A stretch of DNA of 64,000 bases from Adenophora triphylla var. japonica (taxonomy: Eukaryota > Streptophyta > Magnoliopsida > Asterales > Campanulaceae), in contig JAFEMH010002094.1 in NCBI GenBank assembly GCA_022495995.1, positions 204,001 through 268,000 on the forward strand. Reading direction: 5' to 3'. Below, one piece after another: positions 1 to 11,072 of this stretch. Position 1 is the stretch's first letter. Each line of letters begins with the position of its first letter. The position numbers and the translations under genes are program-made. The notes under the pieces were generated by a model. The model was given only the letters and a program-made list of their open reading frames with translations. It did not search any database and was not told where the DNA came from.

Positions 1-700
1 ATTCTTGAGAAACTCTATGATTTCATCCTCAACTTACGGGGAATTCCTACACCAACTAGGACTTTGACATCGGGATTAGTGGGATCGAGCCGCACCTCTC
101 GACGTCAAACTCTGCGGCTTCAAGAACATCCCGAGCCTTTGCTGTAATTTCTATGCTTGTCTAGGACAACTTGCTTTGCCTTCATGGACACCTTGTAACA
201 TTCCTTTGCTGATTCTTGATCACGACACCTTGACAACTCCCGAGGTGTTGGCAACTTGAGACATTGGTGGTAGGTTGATGGGGCGGCCTTAACGTTGTGA
301 ATCCGGGGCCTTCCCAGTATGATGTTGTAGGACGGCGGCATTCAATCACGCGAGAACCTCTCCATAGAATTAATCCCTTCAACATAAAGCTGGGAAAGTA
401 ATCTCTCCAAAGGTGTGCTTCGTCTCTCTCACTGAACCCAACCAAGACAGAAGAACTTTTAGTTACGTTTTCAAGTGGAATCCCCATTCCCTTTAAGCCG
501 TCAGTAGTAACGATATTGACCGAGCTACCATTGTCAATCAGGATGCGCCTAACCAAACAGTTTGCCACCTGAAGGCTCACAACCAGTGCGTCATGATGGG
601 GATCCTGGATGTTGACCCTATCACCTTCATCAAAGGAAATCTCCAGGCCTTTATCTTTGTTGACGGACCTTGCGAGCAAATACGACTGTCCTCCTTAGCG
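1..700 (-). pseudogene. Retropepsin-like protease region of Tat copy A
   Basis: Minus-strand translation gives the aspartic protease core: LIDNGSSVNIVTTDGLKG around 480-550 (active-site D followed by N-G-S rather than the usual T-G or S-G) and the C-terminal flap region NIILGRPRIHN around 290-335. The protease would release Gag and Pol products inside the virus-like particle. The two halves lie in different frames, so at least one frameshift is present. The first 100 bases correspond to the linker before reverse transcriptase. Copy B keeps the same LIDNGSS active site, so the N is a family trait and not a local mutation. Confidence 0.82.
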
Positions 701-758
701 CTGCGGCATGGCGCCGCAGCCGAATAGGTTGTACCACAAATATCCGAACCGCCGCTGA

Positions 759-2559
759 TCATGTTGACCACTCTGGTAGGTGGTGGATGTTGAGGAGGAC
801 TTTCAGTTTGCTTCTCTTGGTTGCTAGCACGAACTTGCTTTTCCTGGTTGTCAGCACAACTGTCGGTGCGTCCACGTCCTCTACCAAGTAATTCTTTGAG
901 TAGTCCTTTAGACAACAAATGACTGATTTCTTTACGGAGTGCAATACAGTTTTCCGTAGTGTGACCGAAATCCTCATGATAGGCGCACCACTTGGATTTG
1001 TCTTTCCAGATTGAAGGTTTATCGGACCTTTTGGGCCACCTTGCCTTTTCACCCAAGCTGTCCATAGCGTTAATCGATCTGCAATATCAACAGAAAAACA
1101 ATATTCATCAATTCTTGGATACAAAGACTCATCATCCTCATCATTATCTTCTACACTAAGAACTTTGGAAGAGTCAGGTTTAGAGTAGGGTTTGCCCCTA
1201 TTGGATCTAGCATGGGATGTCTCCATCTTGCCGCCAGAATGAAAGGGGTCTGGTTTGCCGCTGGGATAATCAGTCTTCTTCTTGTCCTGTAGCAACTTGT
1301 CTTCTTCCAGCCTGATGAACTTGGATGCTCTAGTCCTGATTTCGTCCAACCTTTTGCAAGGCGTCATTACCAAGTCGTCGTAGTATGGAGAGTCTTTCTT
1401 AAGTCCCATCCTGAATGCTTCGATTGCTGTTACGGTATCCAGGTTGGAGATGTTCACTGCTTCTCTATTGAACCTGCTGAGATAATCTTTCAGGAGCTCG
1501 TCAGGTTGCTGGACCACCCTGTAAAGATCACTAGTTAGCTTTTCAAATACCCTGTTGCACGAAAACTGATTAGTGAACAGATTAATAAGTTGTGCATAGG
1601 ATCCAATAGAACCCAATGGCTGGTTGATCAGCCATCTCAAAGCTGCTCCGGTAAGAGTTGATCCGAAACCCCTGCAAAAACAAGCCTCTCTATATTGAGG
1701 CGGAATATGGACAACATCCATCTTCTCTTGGTATAATGCAACATGCTCTGCTGGATCAGTGGTTCCGTCATATTGCTTCATGTGTGGAGGGTGAACTTCT
1801 TCGGGATGACCACATTGGCTATGGAGGGAGTGAAACGAGACTCATTGTAGCAAGTTGGTGAGGCACTGTTGTAAGGTAGTGTCATTCCAGGGGACACTCA
1901 TGATCATATCCTTTAGCTCTTGAATCTGCACACTTGATAGGTGCTGCATCATGGTTAGGAGCAAGCTGATAATTATTATTATAATTGAAATCAAAGCGGG
2001 GATTAACACTCCTGTTGTAGTCGAAGTTGGAGCTGCAAATGTCGTGGTGGTTGGAGTGACGGTTCCAGGGATGGACAATGGTGCTTTTACGTAAACCGGT
2101 TGGTTGTCGGAGCGGTTCCCCATATCCAGATGATCCGGCAGCTTCATTCCCAAAGCTGAGTCTCCTAGGTTGATAAGGGGTATATGAACCTGGTGGGCCG
2201 TTTGGAGCGACGGATTGAAAAATGCTTGGGATACTTGTTGGTAGTGCACTCGAACCCCCACTTTGTAGAGAGATCATCTCCTGCTGCATCCTAGCAATCT
2301 GGTTCATCAGCATAGTTGAAGTAACATCTTGGGCAGCGACTTGGTTCCTCACTTCGCGCAACATAGCGGTCAGGTTGGAAGCAATATCAAGTGGGATTTC
2401 CTGTGACGCAGCGGCAGTTGTCCCGTCATGAACTTGAATAGGACGTGATACTCCACCTACACTTTGGATTGATGCTTGCAAACTTGTCACAATTGGGGTG
2501 GTCTCCACAGTGGATCTCAAGCCAACGGAAGACGAACCCACAGACATTCCAGTAGACAT
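759..2559 (-). pseudogene. Gag polyprotein of Tat copy A, frameshifted
   Basis: A methionine at 2559 (minus strand) opens a low-complexity N-terminal part. The conserved retrotransposon gag core follows around 1350-1780 (RWLINQPLGSIGSY, NQFSCNRVFEKLTSDLY). A zinc-knuckle-like motif, CAYHEDFGHTTENC, lies near 950-1000. Gag forms the particle and packages the RNA. The N-terminal part and the core are in different frames, joined around 1842-1900, so the gene is broken. The start was chosen because copy B has the equivalent N-terminal segment just after its PBS. Confidence 0.85.
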
Positions 2560-2593
2560 TTTCGAGTTTCCTAAAGCAATTAAAAGACCAAAA

Positions 2594-2611
2594 TTCCCAC
2601 AGACGGCGCCA
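2594..2611 (-). other. Primer-binding site of Tat copy A
   Basis: The minus strand reads TGGCGCCGTCTGTGGGAA, three bases inside the LTR boundary at 2615. TGGCGCC-type primer sites are frequent in plant Tat elements. The same site occurs beside the LTR of copy B. Confidence 0.8.
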
Positions 2612-2614
2612 AAT

Positions 2615-3150
2615 TGTTTTGGTCAAATTTTAGAACTTGACAAGCTGACTAAGATTGGGTTAAATGGAATATAATTGCAAATCAACTCGAAATTAAATGA
2701 ACAAGATATTTAACGAGGAAAGCCCTTGAACAACATGTTCGCCGGCATAAAACCTCAAAGGTGGAATTTTATAGAAATGATGAAGTTACAATGAGAGGGA
2801 GAATGTAAAGAAAAGAACTCAGTAGCTTAGATTGTGCGTGTGTGTTACAATGATGTGTGCTCTATTTATACTAAAAGTGATTGAAGAAGATAATTTTTGT
2901 TGCTCCTACAATTTCGGATGGTTTGTTGAGCTTCAATCCGATTATCCCACGTTTTCTTGACTGAGTCTTCACGATGCATATTTAAATCCTTATCACCGTT
3001 CGTAATCCCTGAAAAGTAGGAGTTAATATACCTGCAAAGAGATAGTCAAATTAGAGTCCAGGTTGTCTCAGTGTCTGATACAAGTTGATACTGCAAGTTG
3101 AAGTCTTCTAGTTGTCAGCCGAAATTCATCCTCAAACAGTGGTTATCACA
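2615..3150 (-). repeat. 5' LTR of Tat copy A
   Basis: Plus-strand sequence starts TGTTTTGGTCAAA next to the PBS and matches 59475-59991, including the shared stretch AACGAGGAAAGCCCTTGAAC near 2713. The outer end is placed at a CA dinucleotide near 3150 by comparison with copy B and is approximate. No partner LTR is in the window. Confidence 0.7.
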
Positions 3151-3685
3151 CATGTAATGGGAATGTAAAATCTAGCAAGTTTAAATATTTCTACATTTTG
3201 ATAAGGGGTATGAATTTGTGGCATATAGACGCAGTTGGGGTGCAAATCATGAACCGAAATGGAATTCGGGCTACGAACTCATGTGCATGCGAACACAAAT
3301 TTGCCTCCGGATTGACCTACTCGCGCTAGCCCACCTTTTGCTATTTTAATTCCGAATTAGAAACCATGAACAGATTGTAATTGTAACCGACTAACACTTA
3401 ATATTATATTTGATTCGTTTGTAACAGTTGAATCAGAATTAATACGAAATTAAATTTGTGTTAATTTCATGATTAATTCTGACTGTTCATTTTGGCCAGT
3501 TATTTTTATAATATGGAGCTATCACAAATCATTTTGAACACACCAAATTTTTTTCAGAAGCCTCCACTCTTTCTTGTTGCATATTGTAGCATCATTCCTT
3601 TAGCCTACTTGCATTTCTACATCTTGGTGATACTGCTCAGGCACACTGCCAATTCGCTGAAAACTTTAGGTGCAAAGTGCCCCCG
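3151..3685. other. Unassigned AT-rich DNA
   Basis: Between the end of Tat copy A and the partial LTR at 3686. I recognise no coding domain, terminal repeat or RNA gene. An open frame running from 3492 into the partial LTR has no recognisable domain. Confidence 0.5.
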
Positions 3686-4106
3686 TGAAATTACCCAGAT
3701 CCGCGCGCGCGGGGGCCAGACATCTCGCATTGCTGGACGTCGGGAGGTGTCGCTGCGTTTGGAGGAGTCGCCACGCCGTTTTGATATAGACCAAAACATT
3801 GAGAAAATGCTTTATTTAAAAAGGTTGTTGAGTGATGAGATTTTGAGGTTGGAGGTAAGGTTATGCCTCGGGAAGAGAATAATAAAGCTCACCCGAGTCG
3901 CCTCGTATACACGAGTCTTTTGATACCCCTCTTTCTTTGAAAGTTGTGTGTGTGTGTGTATGTGCTTTTTAAAAATGCATGCTGAATATGATGTCTACAT
4001 TTTATGCTATGTATTGAAGTGAATTGAAATAGTTTTGGAAGGAGGCCTTACCATTGTTGGTTCGTGTCTATCTTCCGCTGGAAAATAGTGTTTGAGTGTG
4101 AATAGT
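3686..4106 (-). repeat. Partial extra copy of the element 1 LTR
   Basis: Starts TGAAATTACCC exactly like the LTR at 4107 and follows its first roughly 430 bp: ACGCCGTTTT, a GGGAAGAGAATA block, CACCCGAGTCGCCTCG, the (GT)n tract, and the stretch ending near AATAGTGTTTGAG. It then runs directly into the full LTR at 4107. It is more diverged from the two full LTRs than they are from each other, suggesting an older or separately degraded copy. Confidence 0.82.
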
Positions 4107-5501
4107 TGAAATTACCCGGATCCGAGAGGCTCGCGCCCCGGCATCTGGCATCTTTCGCGTTGGAACGGTTTAGTCTCGCCGTTTGTTTTCGCATTTGTAG
4201 AGTCGCCACGCCGTTTTTATTAAGCCCAAAACATTGAAAAAGGGCATCAGTTTAAAGATAAATTTAAACTGTTTTTGTGTGATGAGATTTTGAGTTCGGA
4301 GGTCAGATGACTCCTCGGGAAGAGAATACTAGAATATTAGAGCTCACCCGAGTCGCCTCGTAAAATGAGTCTTTCGGATACCCCTAATATCCTTTAAATG
4401 TTGTGTGTGTGTGTGTGTGCTTTTTAAAAATGCATGCTGTATCGGATGTCTACATTGTATGCTATGTATGGAAATGTATTGAAATAGTGTAGGAAGGAAG
4501 CCTTACCAATGTTGGTTCGCGTCTGTCTTCCGCTGGGGAATAGTGTTTGAGGTCGGAGTAGCGTTTCGGTATGGATCTGGATTGCTTCGGGAGGGGCCGG
4601 TTGTCTGCGGACAGAGTTTCGGCGTGAGTTGATGTTGCAGGCTGCGTTCGGGCAGAGGTTCGGCGTGCGTGGGGATCGTCGGGATCACTCGGGCAGAGGT
4701 TCGGCGTGCGTTGTGGTGGCAGGAGTCACTCGGGCAGAGTTTCGGCGTGGTTTGGAATCGTCGGTTTGACTCGGAAAGAGCCGGGACACCGTGGAAAGAC
4801 TAGGCAAGGCCTCGGAGTACCACGAGGGGCCTCAGAGTACCTCGAGAGTGCCTCGGGGCAGCGCGGGAGCGTCGCGGGAGCGCTCGGGGAGGCTTCGGAG
4901 CACCACGAGGGGGCTCGGAAGGCCTCGGAAGGATCCGAAAGGGGCCGGGAATGCCTCGGAAGGACTTAGAGGGGAAGCCAGAAGGCCTAGGGAGGAAGAG
5001 AGAAGTGGGAGGTGTGTGAAAATGAGGAGGGGGAGCCCTATTTATAGTGCCAGATTTGGTGCAAAGAGGTCCGTACGGACCTCCCCGGTAATCCGAGACT
5101 TTTGGTTTTCCTCGATTTGAGGGAATGCGTGATGATGGAGGAATATTTGCAATTATGATGTTCCCTGTGCAATAAGGTTCGTACGGACCAAGTTGACATG
5201 CAAAGAGGTCCGTACGGACCAACTCTGCGAGGGTAATCATTTTCCCGAGATTTGAGGGAATATTGTGGACTTTAAGAGGATTCGGTAATTATTAGAGCAA
5301 AGAGGTCCGTACGGACCATTATTGCTTTTCTAATTTCTGAAAATTCCCAAAAGGTCCTTTTGTCCCTTTTTATCCCGCAGAAAGGCTCCTCCCTTGGTTT
5401 CTTTGGGGGTTTTGAGAGGGTTTTGAGTGCCAGGGGTCGTCGAGACTGTGTTGATGAGTCTGCGATGTTTCCCGTGTGTGATCCAGATTGGGGTACTTAC
5501 A
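4107..5501 (-). repeat. 3' LTR of element 1
   Basis: Matches 19667-21068 over its full length with scattered substitutions and small indels. In element sense U3 begins at 5501 (TGTAAGTACCCC). Four palindromes and a CTATAAATA TATA box at 5047-5039 mark the promoter. A (GT)n tract lies near 4400. Confidence 0.9.
5068..5317. promoter_or_regulatory. Four GGTCCGTACGGACC palindromes in the left LTR U3
   Basis: Copies at 5068-5081, 5176-5189 (one mismatch, GGTT), 5207-5220 and 5304-5317. Most are preceded by GCAAAGA. In element sense all four lie upstream of the TATA box at 5047-5039, the nearest 20 bp away. The 14-mer is its own reverse complement, as expected of a site for a dimeric DNA-binding protein. 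Function is inferred. Confidence 0.7.
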
Positions 5502-5514
5502 GAAGCCCCTCGAC
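5502..5514 (-). other. Polypurine tract region of element 1
   Basis: Minus strand reads GTCGAGGGGCTTC directly before the 3' LTR start TGTAAG. Element 2 has the near-identical CCGAGGGGCTAC at the same place. Such tracts prime plus-strand DNA synthesis. Confidence 0.7.
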
Positions 5515-5577
5515 GACGTCACTTATGAAAGAAGTGGGGTCGCCGATAAGATAAGGGTCCTAACTGGATCGCGTCTT

Positions 5578-6048
5578 TGGGAGATAATGTGACCGGGAGG
5601 TCGGTGAGGACGTGGTGGTGTCCTATCTTGTGTGACCGTTTAGGCCGCAAGAGGCCGGGACCCCGTGATAGGATTCCTACGTATCCCTGGCGGAAATCAA
5701 GCCTGGTCGTAGTTCAGAGTGTGGGGTGAGTGTTTTGTGAATGCGGGCGTGGTGGTGCCCTGAAGTGTCGTGTGACCACCGAGGTCAGTGGTAAGGACGT
5801 GGTGGTGTCCTGGGTGACCGCATAGGTCGATGGCCGGACCCCGTGATAGGATTCCTACGTATCCCTCGGCGGGAATCAAGCCCGGTCGTAGTTCGAGGTC
5901 GTGAAATCGTGAGTGCGGGCGTGGTGGTGCCCTGAAGTGTTGTGTGACCGCCGAGGTCAGTGGTAAGGACGTGGTGGTGTCCTGAAATGTGGTGACCGCC
6001 GAGGTCAATTGTGAGGACGTGGTGGTGTCCTGGGATGGAAATTTTACG
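5578..6048. repeat. Degenerate tandem repeat in the element 1 3' region
   Basis: Irregular repeats around GAGGTCAGTGGTAAGGACG and GTGGTGGTGTCCTG recur from about 5587 to 6035, mixed with two copies of a CCCGTGATAGGATTCCTACG block. No coding capacity is apparent. Confidence 0.75.
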
Positions 6049-6155
6049 ATTTTCCTAATCGGGTGGTTTAAGGCCTTCCGGGCCGGAGATAGTGATTTGG
6101 GAGATTTATACGGTCTTCCGGACCGAGTGGTTTAAAGCCTTCCGGCCGAGATAGC

Positions 6156-6445
6156 GTGAGGACTTGAATCGTCTTCGATTGCGGTTGCGCCATGTTTGAG
6201 GACTTTGAATCGTCTTCTGGCTGAGGTTTGATGTCATGCGTGAGGACTTGAATCGTCTTCTAGCCGCAGTTGATGTTATGCGCGAGGACTTTGAATCGTC
6301 TTCTAGCCGCAGTTGATGTTATGCGCGAGGACTTTGAATCATCTTCTAGCCGTTAGCTGATGTTATGCGCGAGACTTTGAATCGTCTTCTAGCCGCAATT
6401 GATGTTATGCGCGAGGACTTTGAATCGTCTTCTAGCCGTTAGCCA
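6156..6445. repeat. About 43-bp minisatellite, seven copies
   Basis: The phrase TTGAATCGTCTTC recurs near 6164, 6205, 6248, 6291, 6334, 6376 and 6419, with TAGCCGCAGTTGATGTTATG between later copies. Spacing is close to 43 bp. Confidence 0.85.
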
Positions 6446-7039
6446 GGAGGCATGGCCGCTTGTGCTTTGATTGCGAGAGGCGTAGATGCCTTTGTTTTTG
6501 CATGTTGAGTGAGGTTGGACTTACGATGACCGCCTGCTTGCGTTGCCGTTGAAGTGGGCAAGGATGACGGCCGGTGATTGCTTCACCATTTGGCATTTTG
6601 GAGGCGCTTCGTGCCTTGGGACTTCAGACTGAGGTGTTGGCTCCTTCTTGTGCTTGTTTTGCCGTTGAGTGGGCAAGGATGATGGTCGGTGCCGGGGATA
6701 TGCAGTCTTGTATGACTTCCCTCGACTTGTCGGGAGGAGCTCGGGCTTACTTTGATGGCCGGTGCTTGCGTTGCCGTTGAAGTGGGCTAGGTTCGCTTAC
6801 ACCGACCGCCGGTGCTTGAATTGCTGGGGATGCATGACCTTGTAGGGCCCTTTTCGTTGGGAAGATGACTTCGACCTCTTCGAGCGCTGAGGCGTCTTGG
6901 CCTTGATATTCGTGGCCGGGAGGTGTCGTTGAATTGCCGTCGCGTTTTGGAGGCGTCTCGTGCCTTGATATTCGTGGCCGAGGTGTCAGCTCCTTCTTGA
7001 ATTGCCGTTGAGCGAGGCGGGGCTCGGCCCGGGACTCAC

Positions 7040-7285
7040 GAGACCGGTCTTACGCCGACGGCCGGGATTGAATTGCCGTTGAAGTGGGCGAAGACCGGTC
7101 TTACGCCGACGGCCGGGGATTGAATTGCCGTTGAGTGGGCGAGGACCGGTCTTACGTTGACGGCCGGGATTGAATTGCCGTTGAAGCGGGCGAGACCGGT
7201 CTTACGTTGACGGCCGGGGATTGAATTGCCGTTGAAGTGGGCGAGGACCGGTCTTACGTTGACGGCCGGGTTGAATTGAAGGGTT
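7040..7285. repeat. About 52-bp minisatellite, five copies
   Basis: GACCGGTCTTACG recurs near 7040, 7091, 7144, 7193 and 7247, each followed by a GACGGCCGGG block and ATTGAATTGCCGTTG. Degenerate relatives of the unit extend back to about 6541. This lies between the PPT-proximal region and antisense gene A. Confidence 0.85.
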
Positions 7286-7382
7286 AGGGACCATTCTCGC
7301 ACTTGGATTTGCCGGAAAAGGCCTTAGGACGCCAGGCAAAGATTATAAGGGCAGAAAGTAATTTGGCCACCCCTTGCAAAGA

Positions 7383-7428
7383 GGTCCGTACGGACCAACC
7401 TCCGGCCGCAAAGAGGTCCGTACGGACC
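7383..7428. promoter_or_regulatory. Two GGTCCGTACGGACC palindromes upstream of gene A
   Basis: Perfect copies at 7383-7396 and 7415-7428, each preceded by GCAAAGA as in the LTRs. A TATA-like TTTAAATG lies near 7467 and the gene A ATG at 7582. The motif and its place before a TATA-like box repeat the LTR arrangement. Regulatory role is inferred. Confidence 0.65.
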
Positions 7429-7581
7429 AAGTTGGTTTTTTACAGCTCCTGTGTTTTGACCGGGTTTAAATGCCGAGCCCTTCCCCATTCCTTCTTCTTC
7501 CGTGCGTGAATCCGAGAGAGAGAGGAGAGAAAACCTCCATTGTTAACCAAAATCCTCCATTTTTCGCTTGAATCGCTTGCA

Positions 7582-10571
7582 ATGGCGGAAGGATCTCGAA
7601 GGAGTCGTCGACAACGCAGCCAAGAAGTGGTCGAGCAACGGATGGAGCTCCAAAGAAATTGGATTTCGCTTGTTCCATCTTCGAAGAACCCGGATGTCTT
7701 GTATCCGAATCCGGAGGTGCACAATCGTCGCTCTATGAACGTCTGGGAGGTAAGAAATCCGCTCCGTTTTGATTCCCTCGTCGAATTTTTGAATGCTAGA
7801 ACTAGGTTTTAGTTTTTCGCATTTTTGAATTTTTGTTATTTTTTTATGCCTTTTGTGAAATTCTTGATGAATTGTTGAAAATGGACATGTAAAAATTGTG
7901 GGTATGTGTATTTTGTGCGTAAATGTGTAGATTAGCTTTTATTTGTGAAAATAAAGTGCCTCTCTAATGAAATGCATGCTTTGGTGTTTTGTACCGTATG
8001 CTATTTATGTATGTACATTATGAGAAAAGTTTGTCGTGTAGTGACAATTTTTGTGAAAAATGTGACATGTGCCGTGTTTTGTGACGGGTTTTGTCTCGAA
8101 AGTGTGTGCCGTGTAGGGACGGATTTTTGAAAATGTGTTATGCATATGTGTCGTGCCGTGTGTTCCATGTTTTTGGGTGACGGACTTTGTGGGGAAAATA
8201 TGTGCAATATGTGCCGTGTTTTTGTGACGGGTTATATGGGCCTTTGCCGTGTTGGGACGGACTTTTTGAAAATGTGTCGTGTAGGACTTAATCCCTTTTT
8301 GAGAAAATGTGTACAAGTGTGCCGTGTTTTTGTGACGGATCGCATGGGAAAAATTATATGTATAATGTATGTGAAAATTATGTGCAATGTGTGCCGTGTT
8401 TTGTGACGGGATATATGTGAAAAATATGTGCAATGTGTGCCGTGTTTTGTGACGGGTTATTTTTCATGGCTTTCCGTGTTGGGACGGACTTTTGTGCCTT
8501 TTGTTTTATATTAAGTACTCGTGATTGACGTACCTTTGCCGTGTTTACCTCGCAGGATGCGGGGCTTATGGCCGGGAAGGCCAAGAGGATGAAGACTCTG
8601 GGATCGCTCGAGGCCGTTGTTGAGCCGTGGCAATGATGCCCGATATTTCCGTGGATGGTAGGCCGAGTCCCGTGAGGCCGGTCTACGCTTCCGGCCTCGG
8701 GGTGTTCGTAGAGAACCCGGCCGGAGTTTCGATACGAGGAAGAACAAGAGCGTCTTCCTTGGCCTTTCCGAGTATTGGTGGGATACCACCCACACCTTCC
8801 ATCCGAGCCGGGGAGAGGTGACGGTGACGCCGACCGACTTTGCCGCGATCACGGCTTTCCTTCAAAGGAGGGCCGCACGGTGGAGAGATATGATCTCCGA
8901 TGTTGTGTTGACCGAGCCGCCGGGCTTTGAGCCTCGTCCTCGCAGGGGCCTGGGCATGTCAGATAGCGATGTGGAGCCGAGGATCACGGCCAGCATTGGG
9001 GCCTATGTTCGGGTACCGGCCAGGTGACGGCGGAGCAGCTGGCGCGCTCCTTTTTGTGGTATGCACTCTCCGAGACCTTGTTCTCGAACCATGCGATCGC
9101 GGCTCCCTTTGCTCGTTGGAGAGCTTGATTGATCCGGGATAGGGTCTCGTGATATTGCTTGGGGCGAGGCAGTGCTTGGCCGAGCTCTACTTCTCTTTGG
9201 ACCGGTTTAGCCTGGTGTGGCGCGCTCATTGGCCTGCTTTTGACTTTGCTTTGGAGGTATGAGTTTATTGCCGTTTTTGATTTAGCAACTTGTCGTTTCT
9301 CCGTTTTCTTTTGCACCGAGCCTTCTCTCGTTTTTGTCACAGTGTGGTTCTATGAGGTTTTTCGTTGTTTCCCGTGGGATAGAGATCCTGGGCCGTTGCC
9401 GCGCACTCGCTATGCCGGGCCGGGCTCGTACGGCGAGGAAGAGGAGGACCAGCCAGGGGGAAGCTCACCATCGCCTACGGGGATGTGCAGGAGCCGTCCT
9501 GGAGAGGGGTAGCCCTGAGGGGTTCGTTTTGTTCCCGTGGGCTCGGTATGAGGGTGATGAGTTCGAGGGGGCTCCCGAGGTGACAGCGCAATGAAGATGC
9601 CGCGGGGCTCGACTCGCGATGTTATGTATCCTGGGAGCGGGTCTTCCGGGCAAAGATGGCCCCTGTGTGCTTCCCGTGGCTCCGAGGGACCCTCCTTTGG
9701 GATGCTTGATTCCCTGGACATGGATGTGCTTGACTTTGAGAGGTACCTCGCGGTGTGGGCGCCGAGGAGTTCATCTTGTATGGAGAGGAGTACGGGGCCT
9801 TCGTGAGGAGGAAGCCGAGGACGCCGCAGTACCGGCGAGGGAGAGAGAGGCCGGCCCGCAGCTCCCCTGCAGGTTCCGATGCCGGGCCGGATTTCACGTA
9901 TGTCCGGGGGACGGATCGAGGAGGAGGGTGTCTCGTACTCGTTTCGAGCAGGTGCCCCCGCCGCATACCGAGTGGATCCCGATAGATCGGTGAGTGTGCT
10001 TACTCTTTTCCATCTTGGCATCTTTTCTCGTATTTTTCTTTTTGTTGTCGAGTATAACCGTATTGCCGAGCGTTTCCTTGGGTCGCTTGTTGGTGCAGTC
10101 CCGGGAGAGCCTATGATATGCCGACTCGCCGTTATGTGGCGATGAGGTCGTTTGCGAAGAAGATGGCGTCGAAGATATCTTGCCGGGTTCGCGACGCGTG
10201 CCGGCGCACGAGCCTATGCCTTCGAGGCATTCTCAGACGTTCCTCCGCCTAGAGCCGAGCCGGAGCCGCAGCAGGAGGGACCTTCGAGGGGGCGGCATAG
10301 TATGGATGCCGAGACGTCTTCAGGAGCTCCGGGGCAGCAGCCCTTTTATCAGTTCTTCCCTCCTCAGGATGCACAGGGCGAGGGTCCGTCAGAGCCTTCT
10401 TTCTTTGATCCTTTCGCCGGATTTGATCCTTCGGATTACTTTGAGTGGCAGCCTCCGGCGGGGGCTCGGTACTCTGATGACGAGGATGTGGCGGGCGAGT
10501 TCACAGGGATGCCCGACTTCTCTCTGGAGGACCTCGGCGAGGATGATGATGATGCTCAAGAGTCGGATTAG
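7582..10571 (+). pseudogene. Antisense gene A of element 1: plant mobile domain (PMD) protein, broken
   Basis: Exon 1 is 7582-7749 (56 codons, Arg-rich: MAEGSRRSRRQRSQEVVEQR at the start), followed by donor GGTAAGAAAT. The acceptor CTCGCAG ends at 8555. Exon 2 matches gene A of element 2 (KRMKTLGS; VTPTDFAAITAFLQRR; LARSFLWYALSETLF near 9040-9085). Intron 2 is about 9257-9342, and exon 3 begins with VWFYEVFRC. Intron 3 is about 9990-10098. The last exon ends in an acidic tail at 10571 (SLEDLGEDDDDAQESD). The PMD fold is shared by MAIN/MAIL1-type plant proteins and is known in some Ty3/gypsy elements; its molecular role is unresolved. Stops and frame changes in exons 2-3 make this a pseudogene. 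It runs opposite to gag-pol, between integrase and 3' LTR. Confidence 0.75.
8010..8500 (+). repeat. Tandem-like repeats inside intron 1 of gene A (element 1)
   Basis: TGCCGTGTTTTGTGACGGG and related GTTGGGACGGACTTTTTG units recur about eight times, mixed with ATGTGCAATGTG. Intron 1 of gene A in element 2 has analogous GGGACGGAGTTTTT repeats. Confidence 0.7.
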
Positions 10572-10908
10572 GGTCCATTTGCTTTCCCTCTTTCCATATC
10601 TTCTCTTTTTTTTTTGTTTAGCAACAAACATTTGATATTCTTGTAATAAAACACTCATATTTGCACGGCAAACAGCATTTTATTTTAAGATGTAATGTCA
10701 TTTTTGTGATTCCCGGGATTTGTCCTAGAAATGGTTGCTATTATTATTTTTTATTTTGTGCATGCCACGTGAGCTGAGAGTGCGTTTGTGGGTAGTGTAT
10801 GTTTGCCGGAAATGGCTTTGGCCGTTGTTTGGGCGCTTTGGAGCAAGGTCCCGCCGAGGACAGCTGGTTGTTGTACCGTTTGCCGGGAAATGGGTTCTTT
10901 TGCAAGGA

Positions 10909-10953
10909 GGTCCGTACGGACATACCTAGCATGCAAAGAGGTCCGTACGGACC
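10909..10953. promoter_or_regulatory. Two palindromes upstream of gene B (element 1)
   Basis: GGTCCGTACGGACA at 10909-10922 (last base differs) and a perfect GGTCCGTACGGACC at 10940-10953, in the same GCAAAGA context as in the LTRs. A TATA-like GATAAATG lies near 10975, and the gene B ATG is at 11073. Confidence 0.65.
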
Positions 10954-11072
10954 AACCTTGCTTTTGGGAAGGAGATAAATGCTTTCCAAAGGTCCGGTTC
11001 TTCCCCATTTCCCCATTTGCAGCCATTTTCGAGCTTTCTTCCCCATTTTCTCTAGGAACCTCCATTTTTGCC

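Larger units (their letters stand above)
1..3150 (-). mobile_element. Ty3/gypsy Tat-type LTR retrotransposon, copy A (3' part outside window)
   Basis: On the minus strand the order is LTR (3150 to 2615), primer-binding site, gag, protease, then a short stretch leading towards reverse transcriptase that is cut by the window start. The same protein and LTR sequences recur in copy B (24297-59991), so the two are members of one family. Gag, protease and PBS type fit the Tat branch of Ty3/gypsy; in copy B the polymerase has the YIDDMVVKS motif and a second RNase H typical of Tat. Several frame changes make this copy defective. Confidence 0.88.

Noticed and set aside
3492..3923. Possible host gene of 143 codons
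   Set aside because: Runs from unassigned DNA into the partial LTR, with no domain and no matching splice or promoter context.
5578..7285. CRISPR-like arrays (regular repeats of 43-52 bp)
   Set aside because: Repeats are contiguous without unique spacers, in a plant retrotransposon; ordinary minisatellites.
8005..8433. His/Thr-rich minus-strand frame of 142 codons
   Set aside because: Lies over the repeated intron 1 of gene A; an antisense artefact of GTGCAATGTGTGCC repeats.
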